Source: Haloimpatiens massiliensis (GTDB taxonomy: Bacteria; Bacillota; Clostridia; Clostridiales; Clostridiaceae). Taken from it: DNA of 64,000 nt. The stretch lies in assembly GCF_900184255.1 (NCBI RefSeq), contig NZ_LT854636.1, positions 134,074 to 198,073 of the forward strand, given 5' to 3'. Below the pieces are notes generated by a model that did no database searches, was not told the DNA's origin, and saw nothing but the letters and a program-made list of their open reading frames with translations. The first letter of the stretch is position 1. Each line of letters opens with the position of its first letter. The translations under genes and the position numbers were made by a program. This document shows positions 1 through 7,997 of the stretch, piece by piece.

Positions 1-652
1 CTGATTTTAGTGGTATAATTCCCACCATCACATTTGTATTTAAATCTTTTGTCATTTCTCTAAATTTTCTTAAAGTATCTATATCATAAACGGCTTGTGT
101 TTGAAAAAATTTTGCGCCTGCTTCAATTTTCTTTTTCATTTTCAATATTTGTAATTCTAATGGGTCATATTTTGGAGATACACAAGCTCCTAAATAGAAA
201 TTTGGTGTTCCTTTTAATTCATTTCCCATCATATCTACACCAGAACTTATGGTAGATGCTACCTTAAGTATATCTACACTATCTAAGTCATACACTGGTT
301 TTGCTCCTGGGTGGTCACCAAGCACTGTATAATCTCCTGTTAAAGCTAATACGTTTTCAATTCCAAATATACCTGCTGATAGAAGTTCTCCCTCTATAGC
401 AATTCTATTTCTATCTCTTCCTGTTATTTGTAGAACTGGCTCTAATCCTGCATCTTTAAGCATTTTACAAGTTGCTAAAGATGTAGCTTTCACTGTGGCA
501 GCTTGGAAATCAGTAACATTGACTCCATGGGCTCTCCCTTTTATAGCCTTAGCACACTCTATTAAGTGAGAAAGGTCTGTTCCCTTTGGAGGAGCCATCT
601 CCGCTGTTATTGCAAACTCTTTTTTTTCAAAGGCCTGCTGTAATAAACTCAT
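1..652 (-). CDS. metF: Methylenetetrahydrofolate reductase MetF, C-terminus off the left edge
   Basis: Reduces 5,10-methylene-THF to 5-methyl-THF, the last step of the methyl branch of the Wood-Ljungdahl pathway, in the cytoplasm. I translated this frame by hand from an ATG at 650-652, preceded by an AGAGGGGG ribosome site. It opens with MSLLQQAFEKKEFAITAEM and continues through the MetF TIM-barrel signatures VNVTDFQAA, LALTGD, HPGAK and KFFQTQAVYD without a stop to the window edge. About 217 residues are present of the usual 290 to 300. It is the last gene visible in the leftward operon, 19 bp after metV, its usual partner in acetogens. Family assignment is firm; the missing C-terminus cannot be judged. 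Confidence 0.93.
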   Translation of the reverse strand, partial: MSLLQQAFEKKEFAITAEMAPPKGTDLSHLIECAKAIKGRAHGVNVTDFQAATVKATSLATCKMLKDAGLEPVLQITGRDRNRIAIEGELLSAGIFGIENVLALTGDYTVLGDHPGAKPVYDLDSVDILKVASTISSGVDMMGNELKGTPNFYLGACVSPKYDPLELQILKMKKKIEAGAKFFQTQAVYDIDTLRKFREMTKDLNTNVMVGIIPLKS

Positions 653-671
653 AATAATCCCCCTCTAGCTT

Positions 672-1322
672 TTATCTATTTCTTATATCCATTTTTAATG
701 GATGCATATCTAATTGATAATCTCTTGGTTCTCTTATTTCTGCTAAATTATCAAGTTTATTTAAATCTTTAAGTTTTTCATATATAAGTATCCAAGCACA
801 ATCATTATTTGGATCTACTTCACATTTTCCATCCCTTGCGCCTCCGCATGGTCCATTTAAAAGGCCTTTAGCACATTTAGTTACTGGACAAATTCCTCCA
901 GTCCATCCTAGTTGGCACTGTCCACACGCTCTACAAGCTTCATCAAATTTACCTATTCTTTCAACTTCTCCTATAAATCTTGTGTTATTTGCAGGATATA
1001 CTGGAACTTTAACAAGTTTAGCTACAGTTTGTACACCATCACCACATGCTAATGAAAGAACCGCATCTGCTTCCTTTAAAGCTTCTTTTAATTCTTTTAA
1101 ATCTTTTTTTGCTTTTAGGAAATTGCAGGATGGATCTAAAACTTTAAATCCTAATACTTCTTTTCCGTTTTCTTCTAACTTAGCTTTCATCTCTACTAAT
1201 TGTTCTTCTCCACCTACTTGACAAGAGCTAGCACATAAAGAACATCCTGTAAGTACTATTTTTTTACTACCTTCAAGGTATTTAAGAATTTCTTCTAAAG
1301 GCTTCTTTTCTGAAATAACCAT
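672..1322 (-). CDS. metV: MetV-type Fe-S subunit of methylenetetrahydrofolate reductase
   Basis: 216 aa. The zinc/Fe-S partner protein of MetF in clostridial acetogens (the methylene-THF reductase C-terminal family). It is Cys-rich: Cys27, Cys30 and Cys34 form a TGCSLCASSC motif, and a second cluster around residues 131-175 includes CRACGQC, CPVTKC and GPCGG. This pattern fits Fe-S binding and the role of passing electrons to MetF. It sits between folD and metF on the same strand with short gaps. The electron donor used by MetFV is not settled in this group and cannot be read from the sequence. Confidence 0.92.
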   Translation of the reverse strand: MVISEKKPLEEILKYLEGSKKIVLTGCSLCASSCQVGGEEQLVEMKAKLEENGKEVLGFKVLDPSCNFLKAKKDLKELKEALKEADAVLSLACGDGVQTVAKLVKVPVYPANNTRFIGEVERIGKFDEACRACGQCQLGWTGGICPVTKCAKGLLNGPCGGARDGKCEVDPNNDCAWILIYEKLKDLNKLDNLAEIREPRDYQLDMHPLKMDIRNR

Positions 1323-1364
1323 ATTTCTTCCCCCATTTAATTATTAGTAAATATAAAGTTTTTA

Positions 1365-2219
1365 TTATAAATTATTTTGAGCTTTGCATGCTTTAATTAC
1401 ATGTTTTCCTAGTATAGAAGTAGTAACTGATCCTACTCCAGCTGGTACTGGTGTTATTAATGAAGCTCTCTCTAAACAATCTTCTGTGTCTACATCGCCA
1501 CATAACTTTCCTTCTTCATCTACATTTATGCCCACATCAACTACTACAGCATCTTTACCTACATAGTCCTTTGTGATCATTTTTGCTTTTCCTATTCCAA
1601 CTACTAATATATCAGCTTTGGAAGCTATTTCTGGCATATTTTTTGTTTTAGAGTGACATATAGTCACTGTAGCATTTTCATCTAATAAAAGCATTGACAC
1701 TGGTTTTCCAACTACCATAGATCTGCCTATTACTACAGCATTCTTACCTTTCATTTCTACATTATAGTGCTTTAATATTTCTATAACTGCAGTTGGGGTA
1801 CATGGTGGAAATCCTGTCTTATCGCCACTCATTAACTTTGCTGCATTTATTGGACTGAAGCAATCCATATCTTTTTCTGGAGATATAACATGCTTAATTA
1901 CATCTTCATTCATTTGCTTTGGTAAAGGTCTAAAAATTAAAATACCATGAGTTTTCTTATCTTCATTTACTTTTTTGATTTCTTCTATGAATTGTTCTTG
2001 TGATATGTCTTCTGGATAAGCCTTAACTTCTGTGTCTATTCCAACCTTTCCGTATCTTTTTAAAGCTCCTCTTTCATAAGAAAGGTCACTTGGATTTTCT
2101 CCCACTCTCATTATAGTTAACTTAGGAGTTATTCCCATGTCTTTAAGTTTGTTAACATCCTCTGCTAACTGCTCTGTAATCGCATCAGCCACGGGTTTAC
2201 CTTTAATAATTTGTCCCAT
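1365..2219 (-). CDS. folD: FolD: methylenetetrahydrofolate dehydrogenase, cyclohydrolase residues substituted
   Basis: 284 aa, normal FolD length. The family is usually bifunctional: NAD(P)-dependent 5,10-methylene-THF dehydrogenase and 5,10-methenyl-THF cyclohydrolase. The C-terminal nucleotide-binding half has GRSMVVGKP, and the end carries TPVPAGVG. Two residues known from E. coli FolD to matter for cyclohydrolase activity are replaced. The segment matching YVASKRK (catalytic Lys56) reads YERGALK here, putting Ala52 at the Lys position. The segment matching GILVQLPLP (Gln100) reads GILIFRPLP, putting Phe96 at the Gln position. A separate cyclohydrolase gene (fchA) lies directly upstream, so I infer a mainly dehydrogenase enzyme. 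Lys54 is two residues away and could partly compensate. Confidence 0.93.
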   Translation of the reverse strand: MGQIIKGKPVADAITEQLAEDVNKLKDMGITPKLTIMRVGENPSDLSYERGALKRYGKVGIDTEVKAYPEDISQEQFIEEIKKVNEDKKTHGILIFRPLPKQMNEDVIKHVISPEKDMDCFSPINAAKLMSGDKTGFPPCTPTAVIEILKHYNVEMKGKNAVVIGRSMVVGKPVSMLLLDENATVTICHSKTKNMPEIASKADILVVGIGKAKMITKDYVGKDAVVVDVGINVDEEGKLCGDVDTEDCLERASLITPVPAGVGSVTTSILGKHVIKACKAQNNL

Positions 2220-2341
2220 TTCAAAGCCTCCCTATTTAATAAATTCTATTATAGAAATACTATTTTATATTTCTTAGCCTATTATAAATATATTACATAC
2301 TAAAGACTAAGTAATACACCGTTTTACTATACATTCCTATA

Positions 2342-2363
2342 GCCCCCATTAAATAATGAGGGC
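2342..2363 (-). terminator. Weak hairpin after fchA
   Basis: A short stem GCCC(C)CATT / AATG(A)GGGC with an AAAT loop lies about 16 bp beyond the fchA stop, in the 159-bp gap before folD. There is no U-run on the transcribed strand, so it may be a pause or mRNA-processing site inside the operon rather than a terminator. Confidence 0.3.
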
Positions 2364-2378
2364 ATAAGAACATATATA

Positions 2379-3011
2379 TTATTTACAAAGAGATTTTAAC
2401 ACTTCTTCATAAACCTCATCTGCTATTTCTATTCCTTCTTTTACTAGTTTTTCAGTTTCCTCTTTAACTTTAGATACATAATTCTGATCTTTAATAGAAT
2501 TTATGTTAATTATAACGTTTAGCTGAGCACTTATAATAGCTGCTCTCAAGCATTGCACTCCAACACCAACATCACTTATAGCTAATTTTGAACATTTATT
2601 AACTAGGTTTTCATGCAATTTTATAGCTTCATAAGCCTTTTTTACTATAGAAACTGGAACTTCACAGGCTTGTTTAAGTGCTTTTTCTAAAGTTTCTTCT
2701 TTTAATTTTCTTTCCTCCTCAGTATCTTTCTTCATGCCATAAGCTTTTGAAAGTGGAAGAAAGTTTTCCGCATCATCATCTATCATTTTTAGGAGTTCTC
2801 TTTGAATTTCTCCAGCTTCACTTAATATACCCTTAATTTCTTCCTCATACTGAGCATATTTTTTCTTTCCAATGGTTAAGTTACAAACCATGCTACCTAA
2901 TGCTGTGCCTATAGCACCAACTAATGCTGCTGCTCCACCACCACCTGGTACTGGTTCTTTAGAAGCTAGCACTTCTGCAAAATCTACACAAGTCTTATCA
3001 GCTAATTTCAT
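2379..3011 (-). CDS. fchA: Methenyltetrahydrofolate cyclohydrolase FchA
   Basis: 210 aa. Converts formyl-THF to 5,10-methenyl-THF in the methyl branch; member of the formiminotransferase-cyclodeaminase C-terminal family, the standalone cyclohydrolase of clostridial acetogens. The N-terminus carries the Pro/Gly-rich motif EPVPGGGGAAALVGAIGTAL at about residues 19-38, and the rest is helical, as expected. It follows fhs by about 20 bp in the same operon. Its presence matters because the neighbouring FolD has lost two cyclohydrolase residues. Confidence 0.93.
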   Translation of the reverse strand: MKLADKTCVDFAEVLASKEPVPGGGGAAALVGAIGTALGSMVCNLTIGKKKYAQYEEEIKGILSEAGEIQRELLKMIDDDAENFLPLSKAYGMKKDTEEERKLKEETLEKALKQACEVPVSIVKKAYEAIKLHENLVNKCSKLAISDVGVGVQCLRAAIISAQLNVIININSIKDQNYVSKVKEETEKLVKEGIEIADEVYEEVLKSLCK

Positions 3012-3032
3012 CTCTCCTACCTCCTAAAAATT

Positions 3033-4712
3033 TTAGAACAATCCACTTATTACTCCATTTTCATTTACATCTATTCTTTCCGCTGCTGGAAGTTTTGGAA
3101 GTCCTGGCATTTTCATTATCTGTCCTGTAACAGCTACTGCAAATCCAGCTCCTGCTGAAATAGTAACTTCTCTTACAGTTATCTTGAATCCTGTTGGTCT
3201 TCCAAGTTTAGTTTGATCATCTGTTAATGAATATTGAGTCTTAGCTATACATACTGGAACATCTCCAAATCCGTTCTTTTCTAATTCAGCTATTTGTTTT
3301 GATGCACCAGCTGTAAATTCTACGTCGTCAGCGCCATATATTTTTTGTGCAACAGCTCTTATTTTCTCTTTTATTGGTAGGTTAGTTTCATAAGAGAATG
3401 TAAAGTTGTTTTCAGCTTTATCTATTAATCTTATAGCTTCTTTAGCAACTTCTATTCCACCTTCTCCGCCTTTTGCCCAAACTTCTGATAAAGTAACATT
3501 TACACCTAATTCTTTACATTTATCAGAAACTAATTTAAGTTCTGCTTCTGTATCAGTTGGGAATCTATTTAAAGCAACTACTGCAGGTAACTTATATACT
3601 TTAGTTATATTTTCAACATGCTTTAATAAGTTTGGTAAACCCTTTTCTAGAGCTTCTAAGTTTTCTTCGTTAAGTTCTTTCTTTGGAACTCCGCCATTAT
3701 ATTTTAATGCTCTAACTGTGGCAACTATTATAACTGCATCTGGTTTTAAATCAGCCATTCTACATTTTATATCTAAGAATTTTTCTGCGCCAAGGTCAGC
3801 ACCGAAACCTGCTTCAGTAACTACGTAGTCTCCGAAATGCATAGCCATTTTAGTAGCTATTACTGAGTTACATCCATGAGCTATATTAGCAAATGGTCCT
3901 CCATGTACAAATGCTGGTGTTCCTTCTAATGTTTGTACAAGATTTGGTTTTAATGCATCTTTTAATAGTGCTGCCATAGCTCCATGAGCATTTAATTGTC
4001 CAGCTGTAACTGGCTCTCCAGTGTAAGTGTAGCCAATAACTATTTTGGAAAGTCTTTCTCTCAAATCCATAATATTGTTTGCTAAACAGAATATAGCCAT
4101 TATTTCTGATGCAACAGTTATATCAAATCCATCTTCCCTTGGACAACCATTAGTCTTTCCACCAAGTCCATCTACAACAAATCTTAACTGTCTGTCATTC
4201 ATGTCTAAACATCTTCTCCAAGTAATTCTTCTTGGATCTATGTTTAACTTGTTCCCCTGATAAATATGATTGTCTATCATTGCTGCTAATAAGTTATTTG
4301 CAGCTGTCATAGCATGTAAATCTCCTGTAAAGTGAAGATTTATATCTTCCATAGGAACTACTTGTGCATATCCTCCACCAGCTGCTCCACCTTTTATACC
4401 AAATACTGGTCCTAATGATGGTTCTCTTAATGCTACTACTGTATTTTTACCTAGTTTTGATAAAGCATCTGCAACACCTATAGCTGTAGTTGTTTTTCCT
4501 TCTCCAGCTGGAGTTGGATTAATAGCTGTTGTTAATATAAGCTTTCCTGGCTTAGTTCCATTGTCTTTCTTTAATAAATTGTAATCTACTTTAGCCTTGT
4601 ACTTTCCATAGTATTCTATGTCATCTTCTGTTAATCCTAACTTTGCAGCTATTTCTTTAATATGTTCTAGCTTAGCCTCCTGTGCAATTTCTATATCAGA
4701 TTTAAAACCCAT
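3033..4712 (-). CDS. fhs: Formate--tetrahydrofolate ligase
   Basis: 559 aa, full family length. ATP-dependent ligation of formate to THF giving 10-formyl-THF, the entry of formate into the methyl branch. Visible signatures are the phosphate-binding loop TPAGEGKTTT at about residues 67-76, the FTHFS motif GGAAGGGYAQVVPMEDINLH and the segment FVHGGPFANIAHGC. It begins 2 bp after the cooC stop, so the two are probably translationally coupled. Formate would come from the selenocysteine formate dehydrogenase at 42-48 kb. Confidence 0.97.
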   Translation of the reverse strand: MGFKSDIEIAQEAKLEHIKEIAAKLGLTEDDIEYYGKYKAKVDYNLLKKDNGTKPGKLILTTAINPTPAGEGKTTTAIGVADALSKLGKNTVVALREPSLGPVFGIKGGAAGGGYAQVVPMEDINLHFTGDLHAMTAANNLLAAMIDNHIYQGNKLNIDPRRITWRRCLDMNDRQLRFVVDGLGGKTNGCPREDGFDITVASEIMAIFCLANNIMDLRERLSKIVIGYTYTGEPVTAGQLNAHGAMAALLKDALKPNLVQTLEGTPAFVHGGPFANIAHGCNSVIATKMAMHFGDYVVTEAGFGADLGAEKFLDIKCRMADLKPDAVIIVATVRALKYNGGVPKKELNEENLEALEKGLPNLLKHVENITKVYKLPAVVALNRFPTDTEAELKLVSDKCKELGVNVTLSEVWAKGGEGGIEVAKEAIRLIDKAENNFTFSYETNLPIKEKIRAVAQKIYGADDVEFTAGASKQIAELEKNGFGDVPVCIAKTQYSLTDDQTKLGRPTGFKITVREVTISAGAGFAVAVTGQIMKMPGLPKLPAAERIDVNENGVISGLF

Positions 4713-4714
4713 TT

Positions 4715-5491
4715 TTATGCCCCCTTCTCCAATTTCTCTTTTATTTTTTTAACCTCCCCAACGGTTTCTTCAGAATCGTAAGGAGAATGATTAACTCTGT
4801 CAGAATCGCCAACATTTTCTCTGTAATGTATAAATCCTAAACAATTTTCTTCTCCCACATGCTCTAATACATAATTTTCATCATCCATATTTCTAACTTT
4901 ATTAGCTACAACTAAAACCCTATTTATTCCTAATTGCTCTGCTAACTTCTTAACATGCTCATAAGTCTTAATACTTCTTATTCCTGGTTCAATAACCACA
5001 ATAAATAAATCTACTCCCTGAGCTGTACCTCTTCCTAAATGTTCTATACCAGCTTCCATATCCATTATAACTATATCTTTATTTTGAAGGATTAAATGAG
5101 ATGTTAATTTCTTTAAAAGTACATTTTCTGGACAAAAGCACCCCATGCCAGCTTTGTCCACAGTGCCCATAGTTAACAATTTAACACCATTATGCTTTTT
5201 ACAGAATTTTTCTGGTATATCATCTACTTTAGGATTTATTTTAAACATTTTCCCAAAAGTTTCAGGAGTAGAAGACGTTCTTTCTGATATCATAGTCTTC
5301 ATTTCTGATATGGGAATTATTTCATTTATCATTTCCTCTGGGAAACCAAGCGCCAATGCTAAGTTTGGATCTGGATCTGCATCTACTGCTAAAACATTGT
5401 ATCCTTCCTCTGCATATATTCTGCTTAATATTGCAGAAAAAGTTGTTTTTCCTACTCCACCTTTTCCTGTTATAGCTATCTTCATTTTCAT
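4715..5491 (-). CDS. cooC: CO dehydrogenase nickel-insertion ATPase CooC
   Basis: 258 aa. MinD/ParA-like dimeric ATPase that helps insert nickel into the C-cluster of CO dehydrogenase. A deviant Walker A GKGGVGKTT is at residues 9-17. The CxC pair at Cys118/Cys120 (GCFCPEN) matches the metal-binding Cys pair of CooC. It lies between cooS and fhs, the order seen in acetogenic clostridia. The start could be Met1 or Met3; both are close to the P-loop. Confidence 0.94.
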   Translation of the reverse strand: MKMKIAITGKGGVGKTTFSAILSRIYAEEGYNVLAVDADPDPNLALALGFPEEMINEIIPISEMKTMISERTSSTPETFGKMFKINPKVDDIPEKFCKKHNGVKLLTMGTVDKAGMGCFCPENVLLKKLTSHLILQNKDIVIMDMEAGIEHLGRGTAQGVDLFIVVIEPGIRSIKTYEHVKKLAEQLGINRVLVVANKVRNMDDENYVLEHVGEENCLGFIHYRENVGDSDRVNHSPYDSEETVGEVKKIKEKLEKGA

Positions 5492-5510
5492 TATTGATTC
5501 CCCCTTTTCT

Positions 5511-5553
5511 TTCGGTAAAGGTAGGTGCCAGGCACCTACCGAATTTTACCGAA
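5511..5553. repeat. GGTGCC palindromic element between cooC and cooS
   Basis: A 21-bp palindrome centred on a single A (5520-5540: GGTAGGTGCC, A, GGCACCTACC) is nested inside a second inverted pair, TTCGGTAAA at 5511-5519 and TTTACCGAA at 5545-5553. Degenerate direct copies of the outer arm continue to about 5580. It fills most of the 144-bp gap between cooS and cooC. It looks like a small dispersed REP-type element; copy number elsewhere cannot be seen here. It could also act as a stem in the intercistronic mRNA. Confidence 0.75.
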
Positions 5554-5635
5554 GTTTAGTGAACTTTATCAAGCTTTGTCGTGTTTCTAATTAAATGTTT
5601 AACCACTAATATTTCCTTTTTTTTTAATTTTAATT

Positions 5636-7528
5636 TTATATTCCTATTTTTTTACGTTTTGATTCTATTCTTTCTACCATTTGTTCAGAAGCTTTCTTAG
5701 GATCTGTTTCTATAAAGAACTTAGCTCCTACCATGTCTTCCATCTTATTAGTTAGTATGTCCACAACTTCTGGTCCACCTGTTACTGGAGGAACTACTCC
5801 TAGCCAAGTATCTATACCTGATGATACTACATAAGTTCCTATAGAAACTGCTTTTTCAGACATCCACTCTGGTGCAACACCAACTACTGGCAAGTCTGAT
5901 ATATCTACTCCTAAATGATTTGCAACGGTTCCTACAAGTTCTAGTATACGGCTTATATCAACGCATGAACCCATGTGTAATACTGGTGGTATATCTACAA
6001 GTTCACATACCTTTTTAAGTCCAGCGCCAGCATAATTTCTAGCTTCCTTTTGTAATAATCCAGCCTTAGCTGCTGCTTGAGCTGCACAACCAGTAGCAAC
6101 TACTATTACATCGTTAGCAATTAAGTTTTTAATAATTTCTACATGACCATTATCATGTGGTGTCTTAGGGTTATTACATCCAACAACTCCTGCAGCTCCT
6201 CTTAGAACCCCTGAAACTATACAATCTGCCAATGGTTTAACTGTGCCTGTTACTCCTATATTTGAATTAGTTACTTTATCTAAAGCTGATACTATACTTT
6301 CTGTACTGTATCCAACTACTGCTGAACTCTTTTCATTTGGAATATGAACTTTAGAGTTATCTCTATTTTTAAAGTTCAATATAGCTTGTTTTAATATCTC
6401 TTTAGCTGATTCATATGCATGTTCTTCATCAAATTCAATATGAGTTGAACCTGTAATCTCTGCTTTTGGAGATGTTGTTATAAATTTAGTATGATAATTT
6501 TTAGACAGTTGTGCAAGTGCTGGCATTATACATTGTACGTCAACTATTACTGCTTCTACAGCACCTGTAACTACTGCTAATTCTTGTTGTAAGAAGTTTC
6601 CTGCTAATTTAACTCCATGTCTCATAGTAGCTTCATTAGCTGTACAACACATACCAACAAGATTAATTCCATCTGCTCCTTGTGCTTTTGCTAATTCAAT
6701 AAGTTCTGGATCTTCTGAGGCTAAAATTACCATTTCTGAAAGAGTTGGTTCGTGTCCATGAAGAACTACGTTAACTGAATTTCCTTCTAGTACTCCTAGG
6801 TTTGCTTCTGTAGCTATTTCCTTTGGAGTTTCAAACATAATGTCACTGAATTCTGTAGCCATATAAGATCCACCCCAGCCATCAGCAAGAGCTGCTCTCA
6901 TTGACATTTTTATTAAACTTTCAGCATCTGCTGCACATCCTATATGAGTTGAGTGCATTATAGATACAATGTCTCTATCTATGTTTCTTGGCATTACTTT
7001 TAGCTTGTTCCAAATTTCTACTCTTTTTTCTGGAACTGTTGGTGGTAATGTTAATGTGCCAATTTGTTTACTAAATTGTTCTAGTCCTGCTTTTGCTAAA
7101 TCATGAGCTATATCATAAATGTCTCTTTCTTCTGTCTCTACACCAAATCTTTTTGCAACCTTCATTAATTTCTTTTCGTCTTTTACTTTAAAGTCGCCAT
7201 CTTTACTTGCGTTAAGAAGAGTTAAAACTATACTTCTGCCGTGATCTGAATGAGCAGCAGCTCCACCAGCTACCATTCTAGCAAAGTTTCTTGCTACTAT
7301 AACATCAGCTGTGGCACCACATATTCCTCTGTCAGCGCCTTTTCCTGGTACTGGACTAACTCTACAAGGTCCCATAGCACAAATTCTACAACATACTCCG
7401 GCTAAACCGAATCCGCATTGTGCCTTTAAATCAACCTTTCTGTCCCAAGCTGTCTTCACTCCATCATTCTTAGCCTTTTCTAACAATTCATTTTGTGCAG
7501 TTTGAATATTTAATATTTTCTCCTCCAC
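5636..7528 (-). CDS. cooS: Anaerobic Ni-Fe carbon monoxide dehydrogenase catalytic subunit
   Basis: 630 aa, typical for CooS/AcsA. Interconverts CO and CO2 at a Ni-Fe-S C-cluster. The N-terminal cysteines for the B and D clusters are visible (Cys38, Cys46, Cys47, Cys50, Cys55 in QCGFGLAGVCCRICAMGPC), followed by RGICGATAD. C-cluster type motifs such as VGMCCTANE, VATGCAAQAA and HMGSCVD occur later. The start is a GTG at 7526-7528 preceded by GGGGG. It heads the leftward operon. In acetogens it would work with acetyl-CoA synthase; acs genes are not in the window and may lie beyond the left edge. Confidence 0.96.
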   Translation of the reverse strand: MEEKILNIQTAQNELLEKAKNDGVKTAWDRKVDLKAQCGFGLAGVCCRICAMGPCRVSPVPGKGADRGICGATADVIVARNFARMVAGGAAAHSDHGRSIVLTLLNASKDGDFKVKDEKKLMKVAKRFGVETEERDIYDIAHDLAKAGLEQFSKQIGTLTLPPTVPEKRVEIWNKLKVMPRNIDRDIVSIMHSTHIGCAADAESLIKMSMRAALADGWGGSYMATEFSDIMFETPKEIATEANLGVLEGNSVNVVLHGHEPTLSEMVILASEDPELIELAKAQGADGINLVGMCCTANEATMRHGVKLAGNFLQQELAVVTGAVEAVIVDVQCIMPALAQLSKNYHTKFITTSPKAEITGSTHIEFDEEHAYESAKEILKQAILNFKNRDNSKVHIPNEKSSAVVGYSTESIVSALDKVTNSNIGVTGTVKPLADCIVSGVLRGAAGVVGCNNPKTPHDNGHVEIIKNLIANDVIVVATGCAAQAAAKAGLLQKEARNYAGAGLKKVCELVDIPPVLHMGSCVDISRILELVGTVANHLGVDISDLPVVGVAPEWMSEKAVSIGTYVVSSGIDTWLGVVPPVTGGPEVVDILTNKMEDMVGAKFFIETDPKKASEQMVERIESKRKKIGI

Positions 7529-7612
7529 AGTTTTACCCCCACTCTCTTAAATATTTTCTACAATATTTTCAAATAAAACAAAACTGAAAATTAGTTTTAT
7601 TCTTTCATTTTA

Positions 7613-7641
7613 ATTATAGTATTTTTAGCCAAAAAAAGAAA
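7613..7641 (-). promoter_or_regulatory. Possible promoter of the cooS-metF operon
   Basis: On the minus strand a TATAAT-like box (7613-7618) lies about 85 bp upstream of the cooS start. The position 17 bp further up reads TTTCTT, a poor -35. It is the best candidate between the helD terminator and cooS, and the weak -35 would suit an activator-dependent promoter. Confidence 0.3.
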
Positions 7642-7725
7642 CACCAAAAAGATATTTTTTTAACAAATTCACCAGAATATTTTTATTTCATTTTTCAGAA
7701 TATTCAGAGTTTATTTTGTACGTTT

Positions 7726-7922
7726 TTACGCATTTTTCCCTAAAATTCTCTTCATTTTTGCAGTTTTTTGACGATTAAACCATTCATATGGGGTAATATG
7801 TATATGCTTCTTTTCTACATCTGTAATTGTTTTTTGAAACTTTTTACTTCTTTTAGACGCTAAAATTGATTATTATTTAACATTTGTATAAATAGCTCTT
7901 TATCTATTTGCATTTTTTCCAT
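7726..7922 (-). pseudogene. Small frameshifted open frame upstream of cooS
   Basis: Read leftward from an ATG at 7920-7922, the frame gives MEKMQIDKELFIQMLNNNQ and then hits TAG. A one-base shift at that point opens a second frame, ILASKRSKKFQKTITDVEK onward through HIHITPYEWFNRQKTAKMK to a TAA at 7726-7728. Joined, the product would be about 63 aa and basic at its C-terminus. The second half has the composition of real protein. No good ribosome site precedes the ATG. I do not recognise a family. It may be a decayed small gene or a sequencing frameshift. Confidence 0.4.
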
Positions 7923-7931
7923 TGTGTTTCA

Positions 7932-7987
7932 CAAAAAAAAAGAAACTGTACTATTTTTTATACTCTATTAATACAGTTCTTTTTTTG
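7932..7987 (-). terminator. Terminator of the helD-like gene
   Basis: On the minus strand, just past the stop at 7998, a stem AAAGAACTGTA pairs with TACAGTTTCTTT (one bulge) and is followed by a run of nine T. This is a classic factor-independent terminator and ends leftward transcription before the cooS promoter region. Confidence 0.75.
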
Positions 7988-7997
7988 AAGTAAATAC

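Noticed and set aside
3406..3828. 140-codon plus-strand frame inside fhs
   Set aside because: It is antisense to a highly conserved enzyme, has no ribosome site and a composition typical of a shadow frame. The same holds for the other long frames inside genes, such as 31052-31477 and 15860-16282.
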